Below, piece after piece: positions 16,703 to 25,665 of a stretch of 64,000 nucleotides of DNA. Origin of the DNA: Pseudomonas sp. Teo4. GTDB lineage: Bacteria; Pseudomonadota; Gammaproteobacteria; Pseudomonadales; Pseudomonadaceae. The notes beneath the pieces were generated by a model, which was given only the letters and a program-made list of their open reading frames with translations, was not told the DNA's origin and did not search any database. A program made the translations under genes and the position numbers. Positions within the stretch are counted from its first letter, which is position 1; every line of letters starts with the position of its first letter. Location: the NCBI RefSeq assembly GCF_034387475.1, contig NZ_JAXCIL010000001.1, positions 2,604,001 to 2,668,000 on the forward strand, read 5' to 3'.

Positions 16703-17596
16703 TTACCGCCCACAGAGACCAAGCCGCTCACCTGAGGCGCTTTCAACCTGTGCTTCAGACACCGTGAACTGACGCTGCTCGCCAAGGCCTTCGATACCCA
16801 GCCGCATGACCTGCCCCGGGCGCAGGAACACCGGCACCGGTTTGATCCCCATGCCGACACCCGGCGGAGTGCCGGTGGAAATCACATCGCCCGGTTGCAA
16901 GCTCATGCAGCGGCTCAGGTAGGCGATGATCTGTGGAATACGGAAGATCAAGGTTCGGGTGTTGCCTTGCTGATAGCGCTTGCCGTCCACCTCCAGCCAT
17001 AGGTCGAGATTGTGCGGGTCGGCCACTTCATCACGGGTCACCAGCCAGGGCCCGATTGGCCCGAAGGTGTCGAACCCCTTGCCCTTGTCCCAAGTCCCGC
17101 CGCGCTCCAGTTGCCACTCACGTTCCGACACATCGTTGATCACGCAGTAACCGGCGACGTGCTCCAGGGCATTGGCTTCATCGATGTAGCGCCCGCCCTT
17201 GCCGATCACCACGCCCAACTCCACTTCCCAGTCGGTCTTGCTCGAGCCACGGGGAATCTCGACATCATCGTTCGGCCCGCACACCGCGCTGGTCCATTTG
17301 TTGAAAATGATCGGCTCGCTGGGCACCGCCATGCCCGCCTCGGCGGCATGGTCTGCGTAGTTCAGGCCAATGCAGATGAACTTGCCGATCTGCCCGACAC
17401 AGGCGCCGATACGCGGGTTGCCCGGCACCAGCGGCAGGCTGGCAGGGTCGAGGCTGGCCAGGCGGGCAAGGCCCTCGGGCGTCAGCGCAGCACCGGCGAT
17501 GTCCGTCACCTGCTCGCCAAGGTCGCGAATGCGCCCCTGGGTGTCCAGCATGCCGGGACGTTCATTGCCTTTTTCGCCGTATCGCAACAACTTCAT
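16703..17596 (-). CDS. fumarylacetoacetate hydrolase-family protein, probable diketo-deoxy sugar acid hydrolase
   Basis: 297 residues from the ATG at 17596 (GGAG seven bases upstream); an ATG 18 bases further up is less likely. The FAH fold features are GKFICIGLNYADHAAEAG, the metal-binding EVELGVVIGKGGR (Glu) and GDVISTGTPPGVGMG. In 6-deoxy sugar acid pathways (L-fuconate, L-rhamnonate), a protein of this type splits the 2,4-diketo-3-deoxy acid into pyruvate and lactate. The SDR gene next to it would supply that diketo acid. Last gene of the four-gene minus operon. Confidence 0.82.
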   Translation of the reverse strand: MKLLRYGEKGNERPGMLDTQGRIRDLGEQVTDIAGAALTPEGLARLASLDPASLPLVPGNPRIGACVGQIGKFICIGLNYADHAAEAGMAVPSEPIIFNKWTSAVCGPNDDVEIPRGSSKTDWEVELGVVIGKGGRYIDEANALEHVAGYCVINDVSEREWQLERGGTWDKGKGFDTFGPIGPWLVTRDEVADPHNLDLWLEVDGKRYQQGNTRTLIFRIPQIIAYLSRCMSLQPGDVISTGTPPGVGMGIKPVPVFLRPGQVMRLGIEGLGEQRQFTVSEAQVESASGERLGLCGR

Positions 17597-17624
17597 GGGT
17601 AGCTCCAGTTTCAATTCAAAAGGG

Positions 17625-18365
17625 TCAAAGGCTCATGCCGCCATCGATCAGGTGCACGCCACCGGTGGTATAGGCCGAAGCATCACTTCCCAGGTACACC
17701 GCCAACTGGGCGATCTCCTCGGCGCTGCCAAGGCGCCCCATGGGTTGGCGAGCGATGAACTGTCCATAGACCTCGTCGGTGGTGCGGTCCTGGGCAAGTG
17801 CCTGGGCGGCGATGCGCTGGTGCAGCGAGGGCGAGTCGACCGTGCCGGGGCAGATTGCATTGCAGCGAATGCCCTGACCAATGTAGTCGGCCGCCACGGC
17901 TTTGGTCAGGCCAATGACCGCCGCCTTGCTGGCACCGTAGGCGAAGCGGTTGGGCACCGCCTTGACGCTGGAAACCACCGAGGACATGTTGATGATCGAG
18001 CCACCACCACGGCGCAACATGCCCGGCAGAAACGCGCGAATCGTGCGGTACATCGCCGTGACATTGATCGCCAGCGAACGCTCCCAGGCCGACTCGTCGC
18101 AATCGAGAATCGCGCCGCTGTGCACGAAGCCCGCGCAGTTGAACAACACATCGATATCACCCAGTTCGTCGCGCAGCCCCTCGATGGCCGACGTCGACGT
18201 CACGTCGAGCAGCCGGGCCTCGATGCCAGGCTGTTGCAACAGGTTGTCGATGGCGATGTCGCTGCCGACCACTTCGGCACCGGCGGCGGCGAAGGCCTGG
18301 GCGCTGGCAAGGCCAATGCCCTGCCCCGCTGCCGTAATGAGTACACGCTTGCCCGCAAGGTTCAT
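17625..18365 (-). CDS. SDR dehydrogenase, probable 2-keto-3-deoxy sugar acid dehydrogenase
   Basis: 246 residues from ATG 18365; it overlaps the MFS gene by 4 bp. SDR motifs: nucleotide-binding TAAGQGIGLASA (residues 10-21), NCAGF, catalytic Ser in NMSSVVSS and YGASKAAVIGLT (Tyr-x3-Lys), and the closing GGVHLIDGGMSL. The sequence resembles the 2-keto-3-deoxy-L-fuconate dehydrogenases, which make 2,4-diketo-3-deoxy acids with NAD. With the FAH hydrolase downstream it forms the pyruvate/lactate branch of deoxysugar acid breakdown. The exact sugar stereochemistry is not visible. Confidence 0.83.
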   Translation of the reverse strand: MNLAGKRVLITAAGQGIGLASAQAFAAAGAEVVGSDIAIDNLLQQPGIEARLLDVTSTSAIEGLRDELGDIDVLFNCAGFVHSGAILDCDESAWERSLAINVTAMYRTIRAFLPGMLRRGGGSIINMSSVVSSVKAVPNRFAYGASKAAVIGLTKAVAADYIGQGIRCNAICPGTVDSPSLHQRIAAQALAQDRTTDEVYGQFIARQPMGRLGSAEEIAQLAVYLGSDASAYTTGGVHLIDGGMSL

Positions 18366-19729
18366 GCGGCCTCCAGTTTCAGTTTCGGCTCGGCCGCATC
18401 TTGCTTGCGGCCGAGCATGGCGGCCGGAATGGCCATGATCAGCAAGGCGCTGGCGAACAGGCACAGGCCCAGCACGTAGGTGCCGTTGTTGATGTTGCCG
18501 GTGAGGTTCTCGGCCACTGCCGTGATCATCGAGCCGGTGAAGCCAGAGAGGTTACCGAACGCGTTGATCATGCCAATCCCGGCGGCGGCCGCCACGCCCG
18601 ACAACACCGTGCCCGGCAAGGTCCAGAAGATCGGCATCAGGCTCAACACACCCGAAGCGGCCACCGTCAGGAACAGCACCGACAACACCAGGTTGCTGGA
18701 GAACCACGCACTGAGGATCAGCCCACAACCGCCGATCAAAGCCGGTATCGCAGCATGCAGGCGACGCTCGCCGGTGCGGTTGGAATGGCGCGCGTTGAGC
18801 AGCATGGCAATCACCGCCACACCATAGGGAATCGCGGTCAGCAGGCCGATCTCGAAGGTGCTGGTGATGCCTGCGCTCTTGATGATCGACGGCATCCAGA
18901 AGGCCAGGCCGTAGAACCCGGTATTGAAGGTCAGCAGGATGAACACCAGCAGCCACACCCGTGGGTTGAAGAACACCTCGCTCAGGCGCGATACCTTGCC
19001 CTCGCCGTCCTGTTGCAGGTTGGCCTTGAGCAGCTGTTTTTCCTCGGCCGACAGCCAGTGCGCCTTGTCGATGTTGTCGCACAGGCAGGTGAAGACGATC
19101 ACCGCCATCACCACCGAAGGCAGGCCTTCGATCAACAGCATCCATTGCCAGCCGGCCAGGCCGTGCCAACCGTTGAAGCTGGTCATCAGCCAGCCTGACA
19201 GCACGCCACCGAGGGTCAGGCTGACCGGCATGGCCATCAGGAACCCGGACATCACCCGGCTTTGCCGGTGGGTGGGGAACCAGTAGTTGAGGTACAGGAT
19301 CACCCCAGGGAAAAACCCGGCTTCACAGATGCCCAGCAGAAAACGCAGCGCGTAGAACATCGTGCTGGCTTCGACATGGAAGAAGGTGGCCAGGGGCACG
19401 GTGAAGGCCACAGCCATGGAAATGATGGCCCAGCTCAGCATGATGCGGGCAATCCAGAAGCGCGCACCGTAGCGATGCAGCAATAGGTTGCTCGGCACTT
19501 CGAACAGGAAATAGCCCCAGAAGAACACGCTGGCCCCCAGGGCGTAGACGGTATTGCTGAACTGCAGGTCGTTGAGCATGTCCAGCTTGGCGAAGCCGAT
19601 GTTGACCCGGTCAAGGTAGGCCGCCATGTAACACAACAGCAGAATCGGCAGGATACGCAGGATCACCTTGCGGTAGGTACGGTCTTCGAAGTCCGGCGCG
19701 GCGGCCGGCGATGTGGATGGGTTGTGCAT
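18362..19729 (-). CDS. MFS transporter, ACS type, sugar acid uptake
   Basis: 455 residues, 12 membrane segments. TM1 carries AAYLDRVNIGFAKLDM, the D-R-x-N-I-G-x-A motif of tartrate, glucarate and phthalate-type ACS importers, and motif A is FLFEVPSNLLLHRYGARFWI. The C-terminus ends in a short charged tail (LGRKQDAAEPKLKLEAA). It lies between the aldehyde dehydrogenase and the SDR in one operon. Because no sugar dehydrogenase or lactonase is encoded in this regulon, it probably imports the aldonate itself. Confidence 0.88.
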   Translation of the reverse strand: MHNPSTSPAAAPDFEDRTYRKVILRILPILLLCYMAAYLDRVNIGFAKLDMLNDLQFSNTVYALGASVFFWGYFLFEVPSNLLLHRYGARFWIARIMLSWAIISMAVAFTVPLATFFHVEASTMFYALRFLLGICEAGFFPGVILYLNYWFPTHRQSRVMSGFLMAMPVSLTLGGVLSGWLMTSFNGWHGLAGWQWMLLIEGLPSVVMAVIVFTCLCDNIDKAHWLSAEEKQLLKANLQQDGEGKVSRLSEVFFNPRVWLLVFILLTFNTGFYGLAFWMPSIIKSAGITSTFEIGLLTAIPYGVAVIAMLLNARHSNRTGERRLHAAIPALIGGCGLILSAWFSSNLVLSVLFLTVAASGVLSLMPIFWTLPGTVLSGVAAAAGIGMINAFGNLSGFTGSMITAVAENLTGNINNGTYVLGLCLFASALLIMAIPAAMLGRKQDAAEPKLKLEAA

Positions 19730-19822
19730 GGTTGTAGCCCCTCGGCATGTCGAGCATGCCTGATTGTTGTTATCGACAGGGCACCGGGCGCGCCACGCCC
19801 GGTGGTGGAGCAGTACGGCGGT

Positions 19823-21406
19823 TCAGCGAATCGGGTCGCGGCTTGGCTGGCCATCGACCAGGCGCAGCAGGCCCAGCGGGTTGCTGTCGCGCAGGGCTTC
19901 TGGCAAAAGCGCATCAGGGAAGTTCTGGTAGCACACAGGCCGCAGGAAGCGGTCGATGGCCAGGCTGCCGACCGAGGTGCCACGGCTGTCGGAAGTGGCC
20001 GGATAAGGCCCGCCGTGCACCATCGCGTCACACACCTCGACGCCAGTTGGGTAACCGTTGACCAGCAGGCGCCCCGCCTTGTGTTCGAGCAGCGCCACCA
20101 GGTCGGTCGCACAAGCCAGTTCGTGCGGCTCGGCGATCAGGGTGGCGGTAAGCTGCCCGCCCAATGCCGCAAGCGCTGCCAACAGTTGATCGTGATCTGC
20201 GAGTTCGACCACCACCGTGGCGGGCCCGAATACTTCCTCCTGCAACAGTGGCTCGCCGTTGAGCAGCAGGCTGGCATCGGCCTGGAACAGCTGTGGCCAG
20301 GCCTGCTCACCGGTTTGTTCGGTACCGGCCAGATGGCGGATGCCGGCATGCCCCTTGAGTGCGGCGACCCCCTTGGCATAGCTGCGCAGCGTGCCGGCAT
20401 TGAGCATGGTTTGCGAAGGCTGGTCGGCCATGCGCGCCTGCAGCTGTTCGACGAATGCGCCAAACGCCTGCGAACGCACGCCAAGCACCAACCCCGGGTT
20501 GGTGCAGAACTGGCCGCAGCCGAGCACCACCGAGGCGGCCAGCTCGCCCGCAATCACCTCGCCACGGGCAGCCAGCGCCTGCGGCAGGACGATTACCGGG
20601 TTGATGCTGCTCATCTCGGCGAACACCGGAATCGGCTGCGGCCGCGCCGCCGCCATGTCGCATAGCGCCCGCCCGCCTTTGAGCGAACCGGTGAAGCCCA
20701 CGGCCTGGATCGCAGGGTGCTTGACCAGCGCTTCGCCAACGCCCGCGCCAAAGATCATGTTGAACACACCCGCTGGCATCTGGCAGCGCTCGGCAGCCCG
20801 GACAATCGCCTCGGCGACCTTTTCGGCAGTGGCCATGTGGCCGCTGTGCGCCTTGAATACCACCGGGCAACCGGCCGCCAATGCGGCAGCGGTATCGCCG
20901 CCAGCGGTAGAGAATGCCAGGGGGAAGTTGCTGGCGCCGAATACCGCGACCGGCCCCAGGCCCATGCGGCACTGACGAATATCGAGACGCGGCTGAGGGG
21001 TGCGCTGGGGTTGTGCCCGGTCGATTCGTGCACCGTGGAAATCACCCCGACGCAACACCTGGGCAAATAGCCGCAGCTGGCCGCTGGTGCGTGCCCGCTC
21101 CCCCTGGATGCGCGCCGTTGGCAACGCTGTTTCGCGGCTGACCAGGGCAATGAAGTCCTCACCGAGCGTATCGAGTTCTTCGGCAATGGTTTCAAGAAAC
21201 TCGGCCCGGCGCTGCCCCGACAGCGCCCGATAGGCGGGGTAGGCCTGGGCAGCGGCTTGCGCGGCGGCGTCGACCTCGCCCTCGCTGGCCTGGTAGAACG
21301 CGCCGGGCAGTGCTTGGCCGGTACGGGCGTCGACACTGTGCAAATTCGCTTGGCCAGCGCCGCTACGGGCGCCGCCGATAAATTGCTGACCTGCGTTTGA
21401 AGTCAT
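19823..21406 (-). CDS. alpha-ketoglutaric semialdehyde (2,5-dioxovalerate) dehydrogenase
   Basis: 527 residues, the longer size typical of the KGSA dehydrogenase branch of ALDH enzymes. Seen: GLGPVAVFGASNFPLAFSTA (Asn of the active site), the nucleotide-binding VGFTGSLKGGRAL, general base region FAEMSSINPVIVL (Glu), and catalytic Cys in GCGQFCTNPGLVLG. It oxidises 2,5-dioxopentanoate to 2-oxoglutarate, the last step of the Weimberg-type oxidative pentose and hydroxyproline pathways. The AraD1-like dehydratase across the regulon would make its substrate. First gene of the minus-strand operon, about 80 bp downstream of a strong palindrome. Confidence 0.9.
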   Translation of the reverse strand: MTSNAGQQFIGGARSGAGQANLHSVDARTGQALPGAFYQASEGEVDAAAQAAAQAYPAYRALSGQRRAEFLETIAEELDTLGEDFIALVSRETALPTARIQGERARTSGQLRLFAQVLRRGDFHGARIDRAQPQRTPQPRLDIRQCRMGLGPVAVFGASNFPLAFSTAGGDTAAALAAGCPVVFKAHSGHMATAEKVAEAIVRAAERCQMPAGVFNMIFGAGVGEALVKHPAIQAVGFTGSLKGGRALCDMAAARPQPIPVFAEMSSINPVIVLPQALAARGEVIAGELAASVVLGCGQFCTNPGLVLGVRSQAFGAFVEQLQARMADQPSQTMLNAGTLRSYAKGVAALKGHAGIRHLAGTEQTGEQAWPQLFQADASLLLNGEPLLQEEVFGPATVVVELADHDQLLAALAALGGQLTATLIAEPHELACATDLVALLEHKAGRLLVNGYPTGVEVCDAMVHGGPYPATSDSRGTSVGSLAIDRFLRPVCYQNFPDALLPEALRDSNPLGLLRLVDGQPSRDPIR

Positions 21407-21492
21407 GGACGTTCCTTGGCAATGCGGGAATAAACACTGGTCGCTAATCTAGGCCGGCAAGCGATTCTTTCCCAATGGCATTTGTGGATCAT

Positions 21493-21513
21493 TCGATAAC
21501 GGTTGGTTATCGA
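21493..21513. promoter_or_regulatory. 21-bp palindrome upstream of the KGSA dehydrogenase operon
   Basis: A perfect inverted repeat TCGATAAC-N5-GTTATCGA, 87 bp upstream of the dehydrogenase start and overlapping the stop codon of the LysR gene. It has the same half-site and the same 5-bp spacer as the repeat at 22474-22492 in front of the oppositely oriented dehydratase operon. Inference: operator of the LysR protein encoded between them. Confidence 0.7.
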
Positions 21514-22454
21514 GATTCCCGTGCCTTACGCGCATCGGCTAGCAGAATCTGCGCGAACTCCAGGGTCGCGCCGGTGAGTTCCTCGCCTTTGCGGGTGAGG
21601 ATGCCGTAGTCCTGTGGCTCCAGGTGCAGCGGGGTGTCCAGACTGCGCAGCCTGCCGCTGGCCAGGTGCGGCTCGACCATGGCCTGGGGCAGCATGCCGA
21701 CCATCGGGCCGCCCTGGAGCACCTTGAGGAAGGTCTGCATCGAGATGGTGTCGATGGTGTTGCGCGGAACGGCAACGCCGGCTTCGGCGAAAGCTCGTTC
21801 CATCCTGGCGCGGATCGGCGTGCCTTTGGGGTAGAGAATCCACGGCCATTCCAACAGTTGCTGCAAGGTGACAGGCCCCTGGTCGCATAGCGGGTGCTGG
21901 TCATTGACCACAAAGCAGAACGGTTCAGGCGCCACCGGCTGGAAGTCGAAGCGCTGGCGCTGGGCATCGTCGGTGAACCGCGCCACCGCCAGGTGCAAGG
22001 TCTTCTCGTCGAGCATCTCCATCAGGTGGTCGCTGGTCTGCTCCACCACTTCGATCGACAGCAACGGCCAGCGCTGCTTGATCTGCACGATGGCATCCGG
22101 CAGCGCGACCGCCGTGGCGGCGAAGATGCCGCCCACCCGCAAGTGACCATGCCCGCCCTGGCGCAGGCTGTCGATCTGGTCGACGAAATTGCGCGCATCG
22201 TTGAGTGCGACCTGGGCATAGCGCAGCACCTGCTCACCCAGCGCAGTGGGCGGCATGCTGCGCGGTTGGCGCTCGAACAGGGCGAAGCCGAGCAGGCTCT
22301 CGATTTCCTTGAGCATCTTGCTGATGGCCGGCTGGCTCAGGTTCATCTGCTGCGCGGCCAGGTGCATGTTGCGGGTGCGGCCCAAGGTGTCGACCAGCAG
22401 CAGGTGGCGAAACTTGAGCCAGTTGCATACATGGGAGAACGACAGGTCGGACAT
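21507..22454 (-). CDS. LysR-family regulator of the sugar-acid regulon
   Basis: 315 residues from the ATG at 22454; an upstream in-frame start would add ten poorly supported residues. The helix-turn-helix reads KFRHLLLVDTLGRTRNMHLA then LSQPAISKMLKEIESLLGF (residues 10-60). The effector domain spans about 95-305. It belongs to the same GbpR-like subgroup as the LysR at 5226. It lies between two operons whose promoters carry the matching palindromes at 21493 and 22474, so it most likely controls both and itself. Confidence 0.88.
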   Translation of the reverse strand: MSDLSFSHVCNWLKFRHLLLVDTLGRTRNMHLAAQQMNLSQPAISKMLKEIESLLGFALFERQPRSMPPTALGEQVLRYAQVALNDARNFVDQIDSLRQGGHGHLRVGGIFAATAVALPDAIVQIKQRWPLLSIEVVEQTSDHLMEMLDEKTLHLAVARFTDDAQRQRFDFQPVAPEPFCFVVNDQHPLCDQGPVTLQQLLEWPWILYPKGTPIRARMERAFAEAGVAVPRNTIDTISMQTFLKVLQGGPMVGMLPQAMVEPHLASGRLRSLDTPLHLEPQDYGILTRKGEELTGATLEFAQILLADARKARESR

Positions 22455-22473
22455 GGTGGCTAGCCTTCTTCTG

Positions 22474-22492
22474 CGATAACCCACTGTTATCG
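22474..22492. promoter_or_regulatory. 19-bp palindrome upstream of the araD1-like gene and of the LysR gene
   Basis: A perfect inverted repeat CGATAAC-N5-GTTATCG in the 117-bp divergent region between the LysR gene (start 22454) and the AraD1-like gene (start 22572). A further GTTTATCGCGG half-site lies about 25 bp to the right, near 22517. Same geometry as 21493-21513. Confidence 0.7.
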
Positions 22493-22571
22493 ATTAGTGA
22501 AAATATGCCATTGGAGTTTATCGCGGTGCGACCTTAGCGTGCAGCTTTCAGCACTCAAAGGATCCATTGCG

Positions 22572-23747
22572 ATGCCACTGTCCCTGACGCCCGCCAATAC
22601 CCTGCCCGACGATGGCCTGACCGGTACCCTGATCGGCCGCGCCTGGATCCCCGGTGACATAGCCGGCCCCTCTCCCATCGCGTTGCGCGCAGACGGCGTT
22701 TTCGACCTTTCCGAGCACTTCGCCACCCTGAGTGAACTGCTCGAAAGCGAACATCCGCTGCAGGCCGTACGGGCCGCCCCTGGCCGCTTCGTCGGCAGCC
22801 TCGAAGCATTGCTGGCCAACAGCACCGGGCAGCCGGACCCGACGCGTGCATACCTGCTGCCACCGCTCGACCTGCAAGTGATCAAGGCCGCCGGGGTGAC
22901 CTTCGCCGCCAGCATGATCGAGCGGGTGATAGAAGAGCAGGCCGGTGGCGACGCCGCCCGTGCCGAAGCCGTGCGCGCCACCGTGTGCGCGGTCATCGGC
23001 GACAACCTGCGCGCGGTCAAGCCAGGTTCCGAGCAGGCCATGGCGCTCAAGGCCCTGCTGATCGAGCAAGGCCTGTGGTCGCAATACCTGGAGGTGGGCA
23101 TCGGCCCGGACGCCGAGATCTTCACCAAGGCCCCGGTGCTGGCGGGCGTGGGCAGCGGCAGCCAGATCGGCGTGCACCCCGGCTCGCAATGGAACAACCC
23201 CGAACCTGAAATCGTTCTGGCGGTGGACAGCCGTGGGCGTATCCACGGTGCGACGTTGGGCAACGACGTCAACTTGCGCGACTTCGAAGGGCGTAGCGCG
23301 CTGTTGCTGAGCAAAGCCAAGGACAACAACGCGTCCTGCGCCATCGGCCCATTCATCCGCCTGTTCGATGAAGCCTTCGACCTGGACGCCGTGCGCAACT
23401 GCGTGGTGCGCCTCGAAGTGCATGGCACCGATGGCTTCGTGCTCAACGGCACCAGCTCGATGAACCAGATCAGCCGCGACCCCGAAGACCTGGTGCGCCA
23501 GACCCTCAACGGCAACCACCAATACCCCGACGGTTTCCTGCTGTTCCTCGGCACGCTGTTCGCGCCCACCGAGGACCGCGACCACCCTGGCGCAGGTTTC
23601 ACCCACAAGGCAGGTGACCGGGTTAGTATCTCCAGCCCCCTGCTTGGCGCCTTGCACAATGAGGTGAGCCACAGCGACAAGGCCACGCCCTGGACCTTTG
23701 GGGTAGGTGCGCTGATGCGCAACCTCGCTGCCCGAGGTTTGCTGTAA
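22572..23747 (+). CDS. AraD1/GguC-family protein, probable 2-keto-3-deoxy sugar acid dehydratase (FAH fold)
   Basis: 391 residues. It has the FAH fold but is longer than ordinary FAH hydrolases, as in the AraD1/GguC family. Seen: LQVIKAAGVTFAASMIERV near residue 100, VGIGPDAEIFTKAPVLAGVG, the metal-site region NNPEPEIVLAVDSRGRIHG, and GNDVNLRDFEGRSALLLSKAKDN. The family is linked with L-arabinonate-type pathways, converting 2-keto-3-deoxypentonate to 2,5-dioxopentanoate. The next gene is the aldonate dehydratase and the regulon contains a KGSA dehydrogenase, which agrees. The start is chosen from family-like length; the ribosome site is weak. Confidence 0.82.
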   Translation: MPLSLTPANTLPDDGLTGTLIGRAWIPGDIAGPSPIALRADGVFDLSEHFATLSELLESEHPLQAVRAAPGRFVGSLEALLANSTGQPDPTRAYLLPPLDLQVIKAAGVTFAASMIERVIEEQAGGDAARAEAVRATVCAVIGDNLRAVKPGSEQAMALKALLIEQGLWSQYLEVGIGPDAEIFTKAPVLAGVGSGSQIGVHPGSQWNNPEPEIVLAVDSRGRIHGATLGNDVNLRDFEGRSALLLSKAKDNNASCAIGPFIRLFDEAFDLDAVRNCVVRLEVHGTDGFVLNGTSSMNQISRDPEDLVRQTLNGNHQYPDGFLLFLGTLFAPTEDRDHPGAGFTHKAGDRVSISSPLLGALHNEVSHSDKATPWTFGVGALMRNLAARGLL

Positions 23748-23801
23748 CGCTGTGCCCGGCAACACCAAGATGCGCCCTATAAAGACAAGAGAGAGCCAGA
23801 C

Positions 23802-25589
23802 ATGAGCCATATTCCCAAGCGCCACCTGCGCAGCCAGCAGTGGTTCGATGACCCGAGCCATGCGGACATGACCGCGCTTTATGTCGAGCGCTACATGAAC
23901 TACGGCCTGACCCGTGAAGAACTGCAATCGGGCCGGCCGATCATCGGCATCGCCCAGACTGGCAGCGACCTGACCCCGTGCAACCGCCACCACATCGAGT
24001 TGGCTCAGCGGGTGAAGGCTGGCATTCGCGATGCCGGTGGCATCCCCATGGAATTCCCGGTGCACCCGATCGCCGAACAGAGCCGCCGCCCCACCGCTGC
24101 GCTGGACCGCAACCTGGCTTACCTGGGGCTGGTGGAGATTCTGCACGGCTACCCGCTCGATGGCGTGGTGCTGACCACCGGATGCGACAAGACCACCCCC
24201 GCCTGCCTGATGGCCGCGGCCACCACCGACCTGCCGGCCATCGTGCTGTCGGGTGGGCCGATGCTCGATGGCCACCACAAAGGCCAGCTGATCGGCTCGG
24301 GCACCGTGCTGTGGCATGCCCGTAACCTGCTGGCCGCCGGCGACATCGACTACGAAGGCTTCATGGAAATGACCACGGCCGCTTCGCCGTCGGTGGGCCA
24401 CTGCAACACCATGGGTACGGCGCTGTCGATGAACGCGCTGGCCGAGGCGCTGGGCATGTCCTTGCCAGGCTGCGCGAGCATTCCTGCGCCGTATCGCGAG
24501 CGCGGGCAAATGGCCTATGCCACTGGCAAGCGCATCTGCGAACTGGTTCTGCAGGACATCCGGCCTTCATCGATCATGACCCGCCCTGCCTTCGAGAACG
24601 CCATTGCCGTGGCTTCCGCCCTCGGCGCCTCAAGCAACTGCCCGCCGCACCTGATCGCCATCGCCCGGCACATGGGTATCGAGCTGTCGCTGGACGACTG
24701 GCAGCGTGTGGGCGAAAGCGTGCCATTGCTGGTCAACTGCATGCCGGCCGGCAAATACCTAGGCGAAGGCTTCCACCGCGCAGGCGGCGTACCGGCGGTA
24801 ATGCACGAGTTGCAGAAGGCTGGCCGCCTGCACGAAGACTGCGCCACGGTCAGCGGCAAAAGCATCGGCGAAATCGTCAGCGCCGCGCTCACCAGCAACC
24901 GTGACGTGATCCTGCCCTATGACGCCCCGCTCAAGCACGGCGCCGGCTTCATCGTGCTCAGCGGCAACTTCTTCGACAGTGCGATCATGAAAATGTCGGT
25001 GGTCGGGGAAGCGTTCCGCCAGACCTACCTGTCCGAACCCGGCAAGGAGAACAGCTTCGAAGCCAGGGCAATCGTCTTCGAGGGGCCTGAGGACTACCAC
25101 GCCCGTATCGACGACCCGTCGCTGGATATCGACGAACGCTGCATCCTGGTGATCCGCGGCGCTGGCACGGTGGGCTACCCTGGCAGCGCCGAAGTGGTGA
25201 ACATGGCCCCGCCAGCGGCCTTGATCAAGCGTGGCGTCGACTCGCTGCCCTGCCTGGGGGATGGCCGCCAGAGCGGTACTTCAGCCAGCCCGTCGATCCT
25301 CAACATGTCCCCGGAGGCAGCAGTGGGCGGTGGCCTGGCGCTGCTGCAGACCAACGACCTGCTGCGCGTCGACCTGAACAACCGGCGCGTCGACCTGCTG
25401 GTGGACGAGGCCGAGCTCGCGCGCCGCCGTGCGTTGTGGAAGCCGAATATCCCGGCCTCGCAAACGCCCTGGCAGGAGCTGTATCGGCAATTGGTGGGGC
25501 AACTGTCTACCGGTGGTTGCCTGGAGCCTGCGACGCTGCACATGAAAGTGATCGCCCGCGAAGGCGGCATGCCGCGTCATTCGCATTGA
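23802..25589 (+). CDS. IlvD/EDD-family aldonate dehydratase (L-arabinonate/D-xylonate type)
   Basis: 595 residues, normal for the sugar-acid branch of IlvD/EDD dehydratases. The three cluster-binding cysteines are visible in DLTPCNRHH (about residue 60), TTGCDKTTPACLMAAA (about 128) and SVGHCNTMGTALSMNA (about 200). The C-terminal DGRQSGTSASPSILNMSPEA motif is also present. It dehydrates an aldonate to the 2-keto-3-deoxy acid in the cytoplasm with an iron-sulfur cluster and Mg. It follows the AraD1-like gene by 54 bp with AGAGAG upstream, so the two form an operon. Which aldonate it prefers cannot be decided. Confidence 0.9.
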   Translation: MSHIPKRHLRSQQWFDDPSHADMTALYVERYMNYGLTREELQSGRPIIGIAQTGSDLTPCNRHHIELAQRVKAGIRDAGGIPMEFPVHPIAEQSRRPTAALDRNLAYLGLVEILHGYPLDGVVLTTGCDKTTPACLMAAATTDLPAIVLSGGPMLDGHHKGQLIGSGTVLWHARNLLAAGDIDYEGFMEMTTAASPSVGHCNTMGTALSMNALAEALGMSLPGCASIPAPYRERGQMAYATGKRICELVLQDIRPSSIMTRPAFENAIAVASALGASSNCPPHLIAIARHMGIELSLDDWQRVGESVPLLVNCMPAGKYLGEGFHRAGGVPAVMHELQKAGRLHEDCATVSGKSIGEIVSAALTSNRDVILPYDAPLKHGAGFIVLSGNFFDSAIMKMSVVGEAFRQTYLSEPGKENSFEARAIVFEGPEDYHARIDDPSLDIDERCILVIRGAGTVGYPGSAEVVNMAPPAALIKRGVDSLPCLGDGRQSGTSASPSILNMSPEAAVGGGLALLQTNDLLRVDLNNRRVDLLVDEAELARRRALWKPNIPASQTPWQELYRQLVGQLSTGGCLEPATLHMKVIAREGGMPRHSH

Positions 25590-25612
25590 TCCTTGCAGGC
25601 TCAGGTACCACA

Positions 25613-25631
25613 GGGGCTGCGCTGCAGCCCC
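25613..25631. terminator. hairpin between the convergent dehydratase and efflux genes
   Basis: An 8-bp perfect stem GGGGCTGC / GCAGCCCC with a 3-nt loop. There is no T-run. The same GGGCTGC core appears inside the REP units of this genome, so it may be a REP fragment used as a 3'-end structure. Confidence 0.5.
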
Positions 25632-25665
25632 CTTCCGAGCAAACCACAGGCCGGAAGCCGCCTAT

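Noticed and set aside
22548..24509. A 653-codon open frame on the minus strand opposite the AraD1-like and dehydratase genes
   Set aside because: It is a mirror frame of two clear enzymes with intact active-site motifs and has no recognisable domain or ribosome site.
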